A DNA stretch of 64,000 nucleotides from Paraburkholderia sp. (GTDB lineage Bacteria; Pseudomonadota; Gammaproteobacteria; Burkholderiales; Burkholderiaceae), in the NCBI RefSeq assembly GCF_028283785.1, contig NZ_JAPWKB010000020.1:124001-188000 (forward strand), read 5' to 3'. The position numbers and the translations under genes are program-made. The notes beneath the pieces were generated by a model that was not told where the DNA came from, did not search any database, and saw nothing but the letters and a program-made list of their open reading frames with translations. Of the stretch, positions 52,269 through 59,665 are shown piece after piece. The stretch's first letter is position 1. Each line of letters begins with the position of its first letter.

Positions 52269-52679
52269 ATGACCGTCCGCTATCCGATCCCGCCGAACGA
52301 AATCGAACTCACCGCAGTGCGCGCGCAAGGCGCGGGCGGTCAGAACGTCAACAAGGTATCGAGCGCGATTCACTTGCGCTTCGACGTGCGGGCGTCGTCA
52401 TTGCCGGAAGTGTTGAAGATGCGTCTGCTGGCGCTGTCCGATCATCGTTTGACGCGAGACGGCGTCGTGATCATCAAGGCGCAGGAACACCGCACGCAGG
52501 AGATGAACCGGGCGGCGGCGCTGGCGCGGCTGGAGCAGTTGATCGAGAGCGTCAGCGCGACCCGCAAGCATCGGGTCGCGACGCGGCCCACGCGGGCGTC
52601 GAATCTGCGTCGGCTCGACGGCAAGTCGAAGCGCAGCGAGATCAAATCCGGACGCGGGCGCGGTCACACGGACGATTGA
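52269..52679 (+). CDS. arfB: Alternative ribosome-rescue factor / peptidyl-tRNA hydrolase ArfB
   Basis: ArfB (YaeJ, related to mitochondrial ICT1) rescues ribosomes stalled without a stop codon by hydrolysing peptidyl-tRNA. The 136-residue product has the catalytic GGQ at residues 23-25 in AVRAQGAGGQNVNKVSSAIHL. The basic C-terminal tail (RASNLRRLDGKSKRSEIKSGRGRG) inserts into the empty mRNA channel. Length and domain order match the family; the absence of the codon-recognition domain separates it from release factors 1 and 2. A TACACT -10-like hexamer lies at 52228. Confidence 0.95.
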   Translation: MTVRYPIPPNEIELTAVRAQGAGGQNVNKVSSAIHLRFDVRASSLPEVLKMRLLALSDHRLTRDGVVIIKAQEHRTQEMNRAAALARLEQLIESVSATRKHRVATRPTRASNLRRLDGKSKRSEIKSGRGRGHTDD

Positions 52680-52724
52680 ACACGCGGGTTTTGCCGCACT
52701 CAATCAGTCCGGTTCAGCACGCGC

Positions 52725-54014
52725 TCAACGCCGCCCGCAACCCGGCCCGTTCGCCGAGGCACCGGCGGGAATGAAATCCGCACACAACACATAGGTGGCG
52801 TCGCCGCGTTTGAGCGCCACGGCCGCCGTATAGCAATCCTCGCCGTCGATCAGCGAGCAGTGCGGTCCCATCATCGTCACGCGACCGGGCGCGGCTAGCG
52901 CGTGCTTGAAATACGCGCGACGCGACCAGTTGGTCTTGACGTCGGTAAACAGCGGCGCGAGGCGTTGCGGCGGCGGTGGGACATAGCAGGCCGTCACCGA
53001 CGGCATGATCTGCTCGCCGCGCTCGTCGGTGACGAACACGCGACGCGCCGACGCGACCCGAAACACATGTTGCGCAGCCGCCGTCAGATCGCCGTTCGAC
53101 GCGTAGTCTTTCGCCGCGTCGAGCACGGCTTCGGCAAAGCCGTCGAAGCCGAGACGCGGACCGCGTGCATGCGCGCGTTCGTAGTCGGCGTACTGGCTCC
53201 ACATCGATTCGAGCACGCCGGGCACGAGTGCAGAGGCGGCCTCGATCGAGCCTTTCGGCTGGCCGAGGCGGAAGCCCTGAATGAAATCGACGTCGGCGTG
53301 CATCAGGATCATCAGTTCTTCGTCGGTCTCGACGCCTTCGGCGAGCACGAGTGCACCGGACTGATGCAGCATCGCGATCAAATGGCTGATCAGCGAATCG
53401 TCGCCTTCCTGTTTGGCCGCGCGCTGCACCAGCGAACGGTCGAGCTTGACGATGTCCGGGCGGAAGCGCCACACGCGGTCGAAGTTCGAGAAGCCGGTGC
53501 CGAAATCGTCGATTGCGATCAGGAAGTCGCGCGGCTGCGACGCAGTCAGCATGCTCGCGACCGCCGATTCGTCGTCCGCCGGTTGCTCCAGCACTTCGAT
53601 CACGATGCGCTCTTGCGCGAGGCCGAAATGCGCGGACAACTCGTCGATAAACGCGCGTTGCGGCCAGCCGGTCTCGAACACCTGCGGCCGCGTGTTCAGA
53701 AACAGCCAGCCGGTTTCGATGCCCTGATCCATGAAGTTCGCGACGTGCAGGCAGCGCGCGATGCGGTCGAGTTCACGCGCTTCGGCAGCCGAGCGCGTGC
53801 CCGAGAACAGCACTTCGGGCGACACCGGCAAGCCGACCGGATCGAACGCGCGCAACAAACCCTCGTATCCGACGATCCGCTGATGCGTGATCGACAGCAC
53901 GGGTTGGAACACGCTGTGCAAGGTCAGCGCGCGCCAGGTGGCGGTCCAGCCGGACTCTTCGCGCGTGAGATGCGGCAGAAGACCGGTCAGCGTCGGATCG
54001 TCGACGGTCGGCAT
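52725..54014 (-). CDS. EAL-domain c-di-GMP phosphodiesterase with C-terminal sensor-like domain
   Basis: The 429-residue protein has an N-terminal EAL domain (about 35-265) with signature VGYEGLLRA, LFLNTRPQVFE, IVIEVLEQ, IDDFGTGFSNF, VKLDRSLV and LAEGVETDEE; catalytic residues appear intact, with Gly replacing Ala in the EAL triplet. A C-terminal domain of about 150 residues (VASARRVFVTDERGEQIMPS; NWSRRAYFKHALAAPGRVTMMGP; TYVLCADFI) resembles a dCache-type or FIST-like sensor, not firmly assigned. The ATG at 54014 is used; a TTG start at 54062 is in frame. Likely lowers c-di-GMP in the cytoplasm. It converges with arfB, 45 bp apart. Confidence 0.87.
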   Translation of the reverse strand: MPTVDDPTLTGLLPHLTREESGWTATWRALTLHSVFQPVLSITHQRIVGYEGLLRAFDPVGLPVSPEVLFSGTRSAAEARELDRIARCLHVANFMDQGIETGWLFLNTRPQVFETGWPQRAFIDELSAHFGLAQERIVIEVLEQPADDESAVASMLTASQPRDFLIAIDDFGTGFSNFDRVWRFRPDIVKLDRSLVQRAAKQEGDDSLISHLIAMLHQSGALVLAEGVETDEELMILMHADVDFIQGFRLGQPKGSIEAASALVPGVLESMWSQYADYERAHARGPRLGFDGFAEAVLDAAKDYASNGDLTAAAQHVFRVASARRVFVTDERGEQIMPSVTACYVPPPPQRLAPLFTDVKTNWSRRAYFKHALAAPGRVTMMGPHCSLIDGEDCYTAAVALKRGDATYVLCADFIPAGASANGPGCGRR

Positions 54015-54482
54015 GGCGGCAGAGGCGAAAGGGTAGAGAGCGGCGCGCAAGTCATGACCCAAGGTAAGGTGGAAAGCTCAACGCGCAGCCTTGCCGCACC
54101 GTACCGACGTGCGGTCGTCAGCCGGGCACGGCGATGCCGGCCAGCCCCGCAGACTCGCAGAACATTGGCAGCCACGCTGGTCTCCACGGATTGGTCGAAA
54201 ACAGTCTAGCAGTTCGAATATGGAGTGACTGTACGGGTTAAACCACCCGTGAAATGTGCGGCCGGACACGTCCGTTGCGGACTCTCGTGGCGGGCGTGGA
54301 AGCGCTTTCGGCGCGGGCTGTGCGCACTGTTGCAGCGATACGTTTGCGGCCGCGTTTTGCGGTTTGCGCAGCACGAAAATGAAACGGCCGGCGATGCATC
54401 GTCGGATGCATCGCCGGCCATTCTGTTCGCTGGTCGCGGTTTGCGCGCCGGTTGCCCGGCGCGGCGTCGCGTCAGCGGGATA
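54015..54482. other. Gene-free stretch with a long hairpin
   Basis: Contains the promoter side of the EAL gene at its left and the terminator hairpin at 54386 of the next minus-strand gene on its right. No coding potential is evident. Confidence 0.5.
54386..54419 (-). terminator. 15-bp hairpin, probable terminator
   Basis: GGCCGGCGATGCATC-GTCG-GATGCATCGCCGGCC is a perfect 15-bp stem with a four-base loop. On the minus strand it is followed by GTTTCATTTTC. It lies 63 bp after the stop codon of the minus-strand gene at 54483. Confidence 0.7.
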
Positions 54483-54740
54483 TCAATGCGCCGCTTGCGG
54501 CACGTCGAGGATCAGGATGATGGTCCAGTCGGCGTCGCCGTCGTGGTGATATTGACGCTCCACGACGATGAACGGTTGCTGCTTGCCGTCAGGGCCAAGA
54601 AACAGCACGTCGCCTTCCATCGGCAGGCACTCGACCGGCGGCAGCGCCAGATACGCTTCCTGTCCGCCGCGCGGCATCAGCTTCTCGATCTTGCGCGACG
54701 CCGCTTCGGTCCATTCGATATCCAGTTGGATGTTGCTCAT
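54483..54740 (-). CDS. Conserved hypothetical protein, 85 residues
   Basis: The start at 54740 has an excellent ribosome site (GGAGGACAGA). The product is a small soluble acidic protein (MSNIQLDIEWTEAASRKIEKL, and QPFIVVERQYHHDGDADWTIILILDVP). It has the look of a conserved single-domain protein, but no family is recognised. It appears monocistronic, between the hairpin at 54386 and a terminator at 54827. Confidence 0.7.
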   Translation of the reverse strand: MSNIQLDIEWTEAASRKIEKLMPRGGQEAYLALPPVECLPMEGDVLFLGPDGKQQPFIVVERQYHHDGDADWTIILILDVPQAAH

Positions 54741-54826
54741 TCTGTCCTCCGCACCAAGGTGCGCATGGGTTGGGGAAATTTCGGTGCGCGACTTTAGCAT
54801 ACCGTCAGCCGCGCCCCAGCAACTAA

Positions 54827-54859
54827 AAAGCCGAAACCGGCATGACCGGCTTCGGCTTT
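54827..54859 (-). terminator. Intrinsic terminator after the small secreted-protein gene
   Basis: AAAGCCGAAACCGG-CATGA-CCGGCTTCGGCTTT forms a 14-bp stem with one mismatch; on the minus strand it is followed by TTAGTT after five Ts. It lies 44 bp after the stop at 54903. The plus-strand side also ends in TTTCTC. Confidence 0.85.
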
Positions 54860-54902
54860 CTCTCCTTGCAACCGGGCGCTCGACGCGCGTCGGCGCGCTG
54901 GA

Positions 54903-55154
54903 TTACTGGCTTGCGGCGTCGGCGGGCGCGGCGCTCATCTTCTTGGCAGGCTTTTTGTGATGCATCGGCTTCTTGTGCATCGGCGCGGGCGCGCTGTCGT
55001 TCATCTGCTGCTGCGCCTGGAGAGCTTGCGCGCGCTGTTCGACATCGGCCGCCTTGGCGGGGTCGGTGCTCATCATGACGCCGTTGTCTTGCGCATACGC
55101 GGCGCCCGTCAACGCGGAGAGGGAAACCAGAATCGCCAGGGACACTTTTTTCAT
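54903..55154 (-). CDS. Small exported His/Lys/Met-rich protein
   Basis: The 83-residue product has a clear signal peptide (MKKVSLAILVSLSALTGAAYA, cleavage before QDNG), followed by a helical Ala/Gln segment. It then has a cluster of His, Met and Lys (MHKKPMHHKKPAKKM) that could bind metals. It resembles small periplasmic proteins of unknown function in Burkholderia. GGAGGTAACG precedes the ATG. Upstream, two GTTACA hexamers exactly ten bases apart suggest control by an OmpR-type response regulator. Metal or envelope stress is a guess from composition. Confidence 0.75.
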   Translation of the reverse strand: MKKVSLAILVSLSALTGAAYAQDNGVMMSTDPAKAADVEQRAQALQAQQQMNDSAPAPMHKKPMHHKKPAKKMSAAPADAASQ

Positions 55155-55248
55155 CGTTACCTCCGTACAGTGGTTATGGCCGGCTTACGCCCTTCCGACC
55201 GGGAAGACAGTGAATTCTAGGCAGCAATTTCCGCTCCACGACAGATTT

Positions 55249-55284
55249 TGTAACCTTGCCCGCGTATCGTTACATCCCGTTACA
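55249..55284 (-). promoter_or_regulatory. Phased GTTACA direct repeats
   Basis: GTTACA occurs at 55269-55274 and 55279-55284 (10-bp period, TGTAAC on the minus strand), and TGTAAC again in inverted sense at 55249-55254. One-turn spaced direct repeats are the usual layout for OmpR/PhoB-type response regulators. The site is about 95-130 bp upstream of the secreted-protein gene. Confidence 0.45.
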
Positions 55285-55430
55285 CCACACTGCGTCGCAG
55301 CTTGTTCGGATAATCCGGTGAATCGGTCAATAAAACGTGGGTGAAACCGCCACATTCCAGCGAATGCGTGCGAAGTCGCAGGGCGCGAACGGCGTTGTCG
55401 ACACTTAAAAACATCCTTAACAACACTCGC

Positions 55431-56219
55431 CTAAAAGCGTCCGATTGCACGATACACATGAAATTGTGCAATCCCGATCAGTTCGTGCAGCGCGGTTTCG
55501 GCGCTGATCCAGTTATCGATTCGCGGCAGAAATCCGACCCGCACGTGGCGCGTATTCGAGATCAGCGGTTGCGGCGACATTGCGAAACGATGGAAGTCGA
55601 GCAGCGCGCGCGGCATATGGTAGGCGGACGTGATGACGATCAATGCGTCGTAGCCATTGTGGTTCACGATGCCGGCGACATAGCGTGCGTTTTCGTATGT
55701 GGTCAGGCTGCGGTTTTCGACGATCGCGTCGGTGCGCGGCACGCCGCGTTCGAGCAGATAGGGCAGGTAGACGTCGGCTTCGGCCGCTTCGTGATGCTGA
55801 GGATTGCCGCCGCTCAGGATGACGGTGCACGTCGCGCCGGTTTTGCGGCAATCGGCATAGGTGGTGGCGGCCACTTTCACGCGCGTCAGCGCGTCGTGCT
55901 TGGGAATCAGATGGTCGTCATCGTCGTATTCCGTACCGCCGCCCAGCACCACGATTGCGGTGCGCGCCGCGAAGTGCGTGGCTTCACCGTTGGTCCGGTT
56001 GTCTTGCGCCCAGTGCAATAGTGGCGCGCTGAGCCATCCGGCGCCGATCAGCCAGAACAGCAGCGCAGCGGCGATTGCGAGCGGCACGCGGGCGCGTTTC
56101 CAAAGCAGGATTGCTGCAAAAAAAAGCACTAATAAAGTGAATAGAATCAATTTAATTGGGGTAACGTATGGGTTTAGGGACACGCGAACGCACCGGCCAT
56201 CGCACCGCAATGGTTGCAT
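55431..56219 (-). CDS. YdcF/DUF218-family membrane protein
   Basis: The product of up to 262 residues has two N-terminal membrane helices (about 24-40 and 45-62) and a DUF218 domain: TAIVVLGGGTEYDDDD, CTVILSGGNPQHHEAAEADVYLPYLLERGVP, IVENRSLTTYENARY and VITSAYHMPRALLDF. The family includes E. coli YdcF and the vancomycin-resistance protein SanA; members are thought to act in envelope biogenesis, but the reaction is not established. The start is uncertain: ATG at 56219, or a GTG 12 codons later (56183), both without a clear ribosome site. Confidence 0.85.
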   Translation of the reverse strand: MQPLRCDGRCVRVSLNPYVTPIKLILFTLLVLFFAAILLWKRARVPLAIAAALLFWLIGAGWLSAPLLHWAQDNRTNGEATHFAARTAIVVLGGGTEYDDDDHLIPKHDALTRVKVAATTYADCRKTGATCTVILSGGNPQHHEAAEADVYLPYLLERGVPRTDAIVENRSLTTYENARYVAGIVNHNGYDALIVITSAYHMPRALLDFHRFAMSPQPLISNTRHVRVGFLPRIDNWISAETALHELIGIAQFHVYRAIGRF

Positions 56220-56414
56220 CGTCGGCTCGCCAGCAGAACGCTATCACGCGGTAATACGGGGGTCCCTGAAAGACAACAAACAGCGCCAGGCAGGAGGCGA
56301 CCGCGGCGATCCCGCGTGCACTCCGGCTACGGGTGGGTGCTACGCGCGTCACGAGCGACGCCGTGATGTGCTGCGCAAAGTTGTGTCATGGCTGCACTTT
56401 AAGAAAGAAGTGAG

Positions 56415-56732
56415 ATGACCACGTATTCCAACGAAGCGGTACTTGAAGCGCTGAGGCGGGCGCAATATCGCCAGGTGCCATGGGCTCGACGCCCGGGCGT
56501 ATTCGGATATCTGCGCGCGCTAGGCCTGATGGAAACGGTTCGCCAGCGCACCGTCGCACCGGCTCCCGGTTTTCATGCACCCGTAGATATCGCCGTGCTG
56601 ACCGATCGGGGCAGGGCCGAGTTTCAACGGCTCGCTCGCGACGAACGCTCTCTGACCTGGGACGCGCACCGGACAAACGAATACGTCGCGCTGCATCCCG
56701 AGCCGGCCGCAGTGCTCGAAGCCAGGCCGTAA
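56415..56732 (+). CDS. Hypothetical protein, 105 residues
   Basis: A small soluble Arg-rich protein (EALRRAQYRQVPWARRPGVFGYLRALGLMETV, then VDIAVLTDRGRAEFQRLA). The middle has a winged-helix feel (GLMETV...VLTDRGRAEF), like a small DNA-binding domain of the MarR/PadR type without the usual helices, but this is weak. GAAGTGAG precedes the ATG. No family is recognised. Confidence 0.55.
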   Translation: MTTYSNEAVLEALRRAQYRQVPWARRPGVFGYLRALGLMETVRQRTVAPAPGFHAPVDIAVLTDRGRAEFQRLARDERSLTWDAHRTNEYVALHPEPAAVLEARP

Positions 56733-57099
56733 CTCCGGCATCGGCTTCCGACTCAAATGCCTCGCTGCTCCGACGAGCGGCGATGAGGACTCTTCGCCCC
56801 GCGCGATACGCCGTTACCGGGCTTTTTATCCGGTGTCATCGGTTTTCAAGCCGTCTTCAAGCTCTCCTCAACTCGTCTTCCCGTTCGCTTCTGATCCGCG
56901 TCGCTTTCCTGAGCGTTCACACGTGGACGTCGTACGCGTGCGCATTCGTCGCCGCATATTGAACCGGCCAAAAAAAGCCCGTATCACGAGGATACGGGCA
57001 TACCGGATTACTTCTGCCACGCTGTGCTGATGGCATTCAATGAGACTTGCTGCGGGCAGTGTGGTTCCACCCGATTACCGAATGTTTTCGTACTGCACT
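56733..57099. other. Gene-free stretch
   Basis: About 370 bp with no credible ORF on either strand; the only clear structure is the minus-strand terminator at 56970. Confidence 0.5.
56970..56999 (-). terminator. Intrinsic terminator after the 83-residue exported-protein gene
   Basis: On the minus strand GCCCGTATC-CTCGT-GATACGGGC is a 9-bp perfect stem followed by seven Ts. It is 100 bp beyond the stop of the minus-strand gene at 57100, supporting that gene as transcribed. Confidence 0.88.
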
Positions 57100-57351
57100 T
57101 CAATGCCGCCGTGGCGACTCATCGCGATTCGGCTCCGGACGCGTGCGCACGTTGCTTGCGATATCGCCGCGCAGGTCGCCGCGCGGTGCAGGCGGCGTGA
57201 AGTCATGAGGATGATCGTTCTGCTGACGCGTCTCGATCGCCGTGGGGCGATCGGGCGGCCAGTTCCAGCCCTGTTGATGCTGTTGCGCCAACAAAGGTGC
57301 GGCGAGCGACGAAACGACAATGCCGCACAGAAGCAGTGACATTGGTTTCAT
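57100..57351 (-). CDS. Small exported protein, function unknown
   Basis: The 83-residue product begins with a signal peptide (MKPMSLLLCGIVVSSLAAPLLAQ). The mature part is rich in Gln, Pro, Asp, Arg and His (WNWPPDRPTAIETRQQND; HDFTPPAPRGDLRGD) and probably disordered. No family is recognised. A terminator downstream at 56970 and the signal peptide argue that it is real. Confidence 0.6.
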   Translation of the reverse strand: MKPMSLLLCGIVVSSLAAPLLAQQHQQGWNWPPDRPTAIETRQQNDHPHDFTPPAPRGDLRGDIASNVRTRPEPNRDESPRRH

Positions 57352-57883
57352 GGTGGGGCTCCCGTCAAGCCGGGCGATGCAGGCTTGTTTGCATACGTCT
57401 ACGGTAGGCTCATCGGCGAAAGCACGCTGTAATTAAAAGTAAATGGATGTTTCGTGAAGTGCCGCCTTCATCGGATGGCGCGCTTCGTGCTCGCTGCCAC
57501 ACGGGCTACGTGCGAATTCCGGTTCGAAGCGCTAAAACGGGTGAGCCGCAAATCGGAACCGTCACGTGATGCCGCTTTCCGGTGCGTGCGTTGCCACGCG
57601 GCTGTCATCCGGCAGATTCGCGGAACCGACGCGCACGACAAGTCTGGCTCGCTGCACGAAGCAGGTGCCATATCGGAGTCCACGAGAGGGAGTCAAGCAC
57701 AACGCCGGTGCCGGCGTGTTGGTGACAAAGCTGAAGGCGGTGTGCCTTCGGGCTGCTGTCGATGACCGTGAGGTCGTATCGGGCAGGAACGGATTCCGCC
57801 GATTGTCCGTCGCAAACGGGTCAGAGGACGATGAAGTGATGACGATCGCGCGCCTGAAGCGCACGATCGTCACACACAATTCA
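57352..57883. other. Gene-free stretch with weak inverted repeats
   Basis: About 530 bp. Overlapping open frames exist on both strands (57566-58306 plus, 57562-58014 minus), but their products are Arg/Ser-rich and have no recognisable features. Two dyads are visible: GCCGG-TG-CCGGC at about 57703-57714 and the longer stem-loop at 57840-57872. It may be remnant DNA linked to the neighbouring transposase fragment. Confidence 0.4.
57840..57872. other. Stem-loop next to the IS5-type gene
   Basis: TGACGATCG and CGATCGTCA (9 bp) enclose an inner GCGC/GCGC pairing. It lies 11 bp after the stop codon of the IS5-type gene. There is no T-tract; it could be a weak terminator or the relic of an element end. 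Confidence 0.4.
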
Positions 57884-58285
57884 TCAGGCCATCTTGACCG
57901 GAGCGCGCCAGGATTCCGGATTGGTCCAGAATGCGCCGCGCAGGCGATCGCGGCTCGGCGGTGCCGGCGGCTTCGCTGCTGTCGCGCCGATCCGGCCGCG
58001 CAGCGAGACTTCACGGCCGCTCGTGCCGAGTCGTTTCACAATTTCCGCGAGCGTACCGTCGGCTTGCCACTCGTCGAAACGGCGGCGGCACGTCGGCGGC
58101 GACGGATAGCGGCCCGGAAGTTTGGACCAGCCTTCGCCCGTCGACAGCACCCACAGCACAGCGTTGACCACAGCACGCGCTTCCACACGCGGACGACCGC
58201 GTCGTTCGCTACGTGCCGGTTCAGCGCAGAACAGTGCCTCGACCAGCGCCCACTCGTTGTCTCTCAAATCGTCGAACAGCATCAT
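57884..58285 (-). CDS. IS5-type transposase N-terminal domain, stand-alone
   Basis: The 133-residue product matches the N-terminal DNA-binding part (DUF4096) of IS5-family transposases: LRDNEWALVEALF, GRPRVEARAVVNAVLWVLSTGEGWSKLPGRYPSPPTCRRRFDEWQADGTL. The DDE catalytic domain is missing. In its place is a 35-residue basic tail (SLRGRIGATAAKPPAPPSRDRLRG) with an ordinary stop. There is no second ORF or terminal inverted repeat nearby. It is either a decayed element or a retained DNA-binding protein; the intact frame and the absence of flanking IS sequence make the second option worth testing. Confidence 0.7.
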   Translation of the reverse strand: MMLFDDLRDNEWALVEALFCAEPARSERRGRPRVEARAVVNAVLWVLSTGEGWSKLPGRYPSPPTCRRRFDEWQADGTLAEIVKRLGTSGREVSLRGRIGATAAKPPAPPSRDRLRGAFWTNPESWRAPVKMA

Positions 58286-58686
58286 GTATCACCTCAGCGA
58301 AGCTAACTCCGGTGCGCTGCCCCGCGCCGCGCACTCTGCATGCACTCTTTCGAGTGCCCAGGCCGGATCTGGCATATCTCGGTTCCCGTGAACCAGGAAC
58401 CTCGACGCCGACCCTGTACGCTTTCAAATGCATGAAGCGTGCCAAGTGCGTGTAAATCGCCGGAAAGCCCGCAGCATCGGGGCTGCGGCGGTGTTAGCTA
58501 GGGGCGTATGAGAATCCAAAAAAACCATTCAGCAAATCGGGACAATCACCAATCTTGTGCAATCAGGCCCGTCAGCCGTGCGTCTGCGCCTCTTTGCTGC
58601 ATCGCAGCGAAACGATTGCGGGGCTTTTTGGCTCGTCTCGAAACGATATAAAATGCATTAATTGTTTTCATTGATGAGGCTAGAAG
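58286..58686. other. Gene-free stretch before the LysR gene
   Basis: About 400 bp. It includes a 7-bp hairpin (CCGCAGC / GCTGCGG, 58469-58488) and an AT-rich tail near 58648 with TATAAA about 40 bp before the LysR start, a possible -10 element. No gene is evident. Confidence 0.4.
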
Positions 58687-59589
58687 ATGAATGTGACGCT
58701 GCGGCAATTGCGGGTTTTCATCGAAGTCGCGCGATTGCAGAGCTTTAGTCGCGCGGGCGATGAAATCGGCCTGACGCAATCGGCGGTCAGCCGATGCGTG
58801 CGCGAACTGGAAACGGAGATCGGTCTGAAGCTGATCGACCGGACCACGCGGGAAGTCCAGTTGACGGATGTGGGCGGTAATCTGGTGTCGAGCGTGTCGC
58901 GGTTGCTGACCGATCTCGACGAGACCTTGCGCGAGATTCGTGAAATCGGCGAACAGCGGCGCGGGCGGGTGGTGGTTGCGGCCAGTCCGACGGTCGCGTG
59001 CCGTCTGATGCCGCAAGTGCTGGCCGCGTGCGGTCAGCAGTTTCCGTATATCGCGCTGGCGCTGCGCGACGACGTGCAAAGCGACGGCATCCGCAAGATC
59101 AAGTCGGGCGAAGTGGATTTCGGCGTCGTGATCGGTCCGGTCGCAGCCGACGACCTGCACAGCGAGCCGCTGATGACTGACGCGTTTTGCATCGTCACGC
59201 GCAACGATCATCCGCTCGCCGCGCACCGGCAGGTGGAATGGGCGGATCTGGCCGGCGAGCGGCTGGTGATGCTCGACTATGCGTCCGGCAGTCGTCCGCT
59301 GATCGACGCATTGCTCGCGCAACACGGCGTCAGCGCCAACGTGGTGCAGGAGTTGGGGCATCCGGCGACGGTTTTCGGGCTAATCGAGGCGGGGATCGGA
59401 ATCAGCGTGCTGCCGTGGCTGGCGCTGCCGCTGCCCGCCGACGCGCCGCTCGTCACGCGCCCGCTGGTGCCGCGCGCCGAGCGCACGGTCGAACTCGTGC
59501 GGCGGCGCGACCGGTCGCTGTCGCCGGCGGCGGAGGCGGTGTGGGGTTTGATCCGGCGTCTTCCGGCGCGTGCCGAGGATCTGATCTGA
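58687..59589 (+). CDS. LysR-family transcriptional regulator
   Basis: The 300-residue protein has an N-terminal winged HTH (LRQLRVFIEVARLQSFSRAGDEIGLTQSAVSRCVRELE) and a LysR substrate-binding domain (RGRVVVAASPTVACRLMPQVL; DFGVVIGPVAADDL; IEAGIGISVLPWLAL). A GAGGCTAGAAG leader precedes the ATG. It is transcribed toward the aminotransferase gene 76 bp downstream, which could be in the same transcript or its target. The stop codon lies in a GATCT tandem repeat. The effector is unknown. Confidence 0.92.
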   Translation: MNVTLRQLRVFIEVARLQSFSRAGDEIGLTQSAVSRCVRELETEIGLKLIDRTTREVQLTDVGGNLVSSVSRLLTDLDETLREIREIGEQRRGRVVVAASPTVACRLMPQVLAACGQQFPYIALALRDDVQSDGIRKIKSGEVDFGVVIGPVAADDLHSEPLMTDAFCIVTRNDHPLAAHRQVEWADLAGERLVMLDYASGSRPLIDALLAQHGVSANVVQELGHPATVFGLIEAGIGISVLPWLALPLPADAPLVTRPLVPRAERTVELVRRRDRSLSPAAEAVWGLIRRLPARAEDLI

Positions 59590-59601
59590 TCTGATCTGAT
59601 T
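59578..59601 (+). repeat. GATCT pentanucleotide tandem repeat
   Basis: Nearly five perfect copies of GATCT span the LysR stop codon. The stop is reached within the first copies, so copy-number change would not alter the protein. The tract covers the expected -35 position of a -10-like TACACT at 59615-59620. Confidence 0.85.
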
Positions 59602-59614
59602 GTTCGCGCCACGC

Positions 59615-59620
59615 TACACT
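59615..59620 (+). promoter_or_regulatory. Possible -10 element of the aminotransferase gene
   Basis: TACACT followed by GGCG, 46 bp before the ATG at 59666. No good -35 is present; the 16-18 bp upstream positions fall inside the GATCT repeat. Confidence 0.3.
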
Positions 59621-59665
59621 GGCGGTCTCGCTGCATTGGCCCTCAAAAAATTTCAGGATGTTCCG

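Noticed and set aside
57566..58306. A 246-residue plus-strand frame beside and opposite the IS5-type gene
   Set aside because: The right half is antisense to the transposase domain, and the left half has no motif and an unusual Arg/Ser composition.
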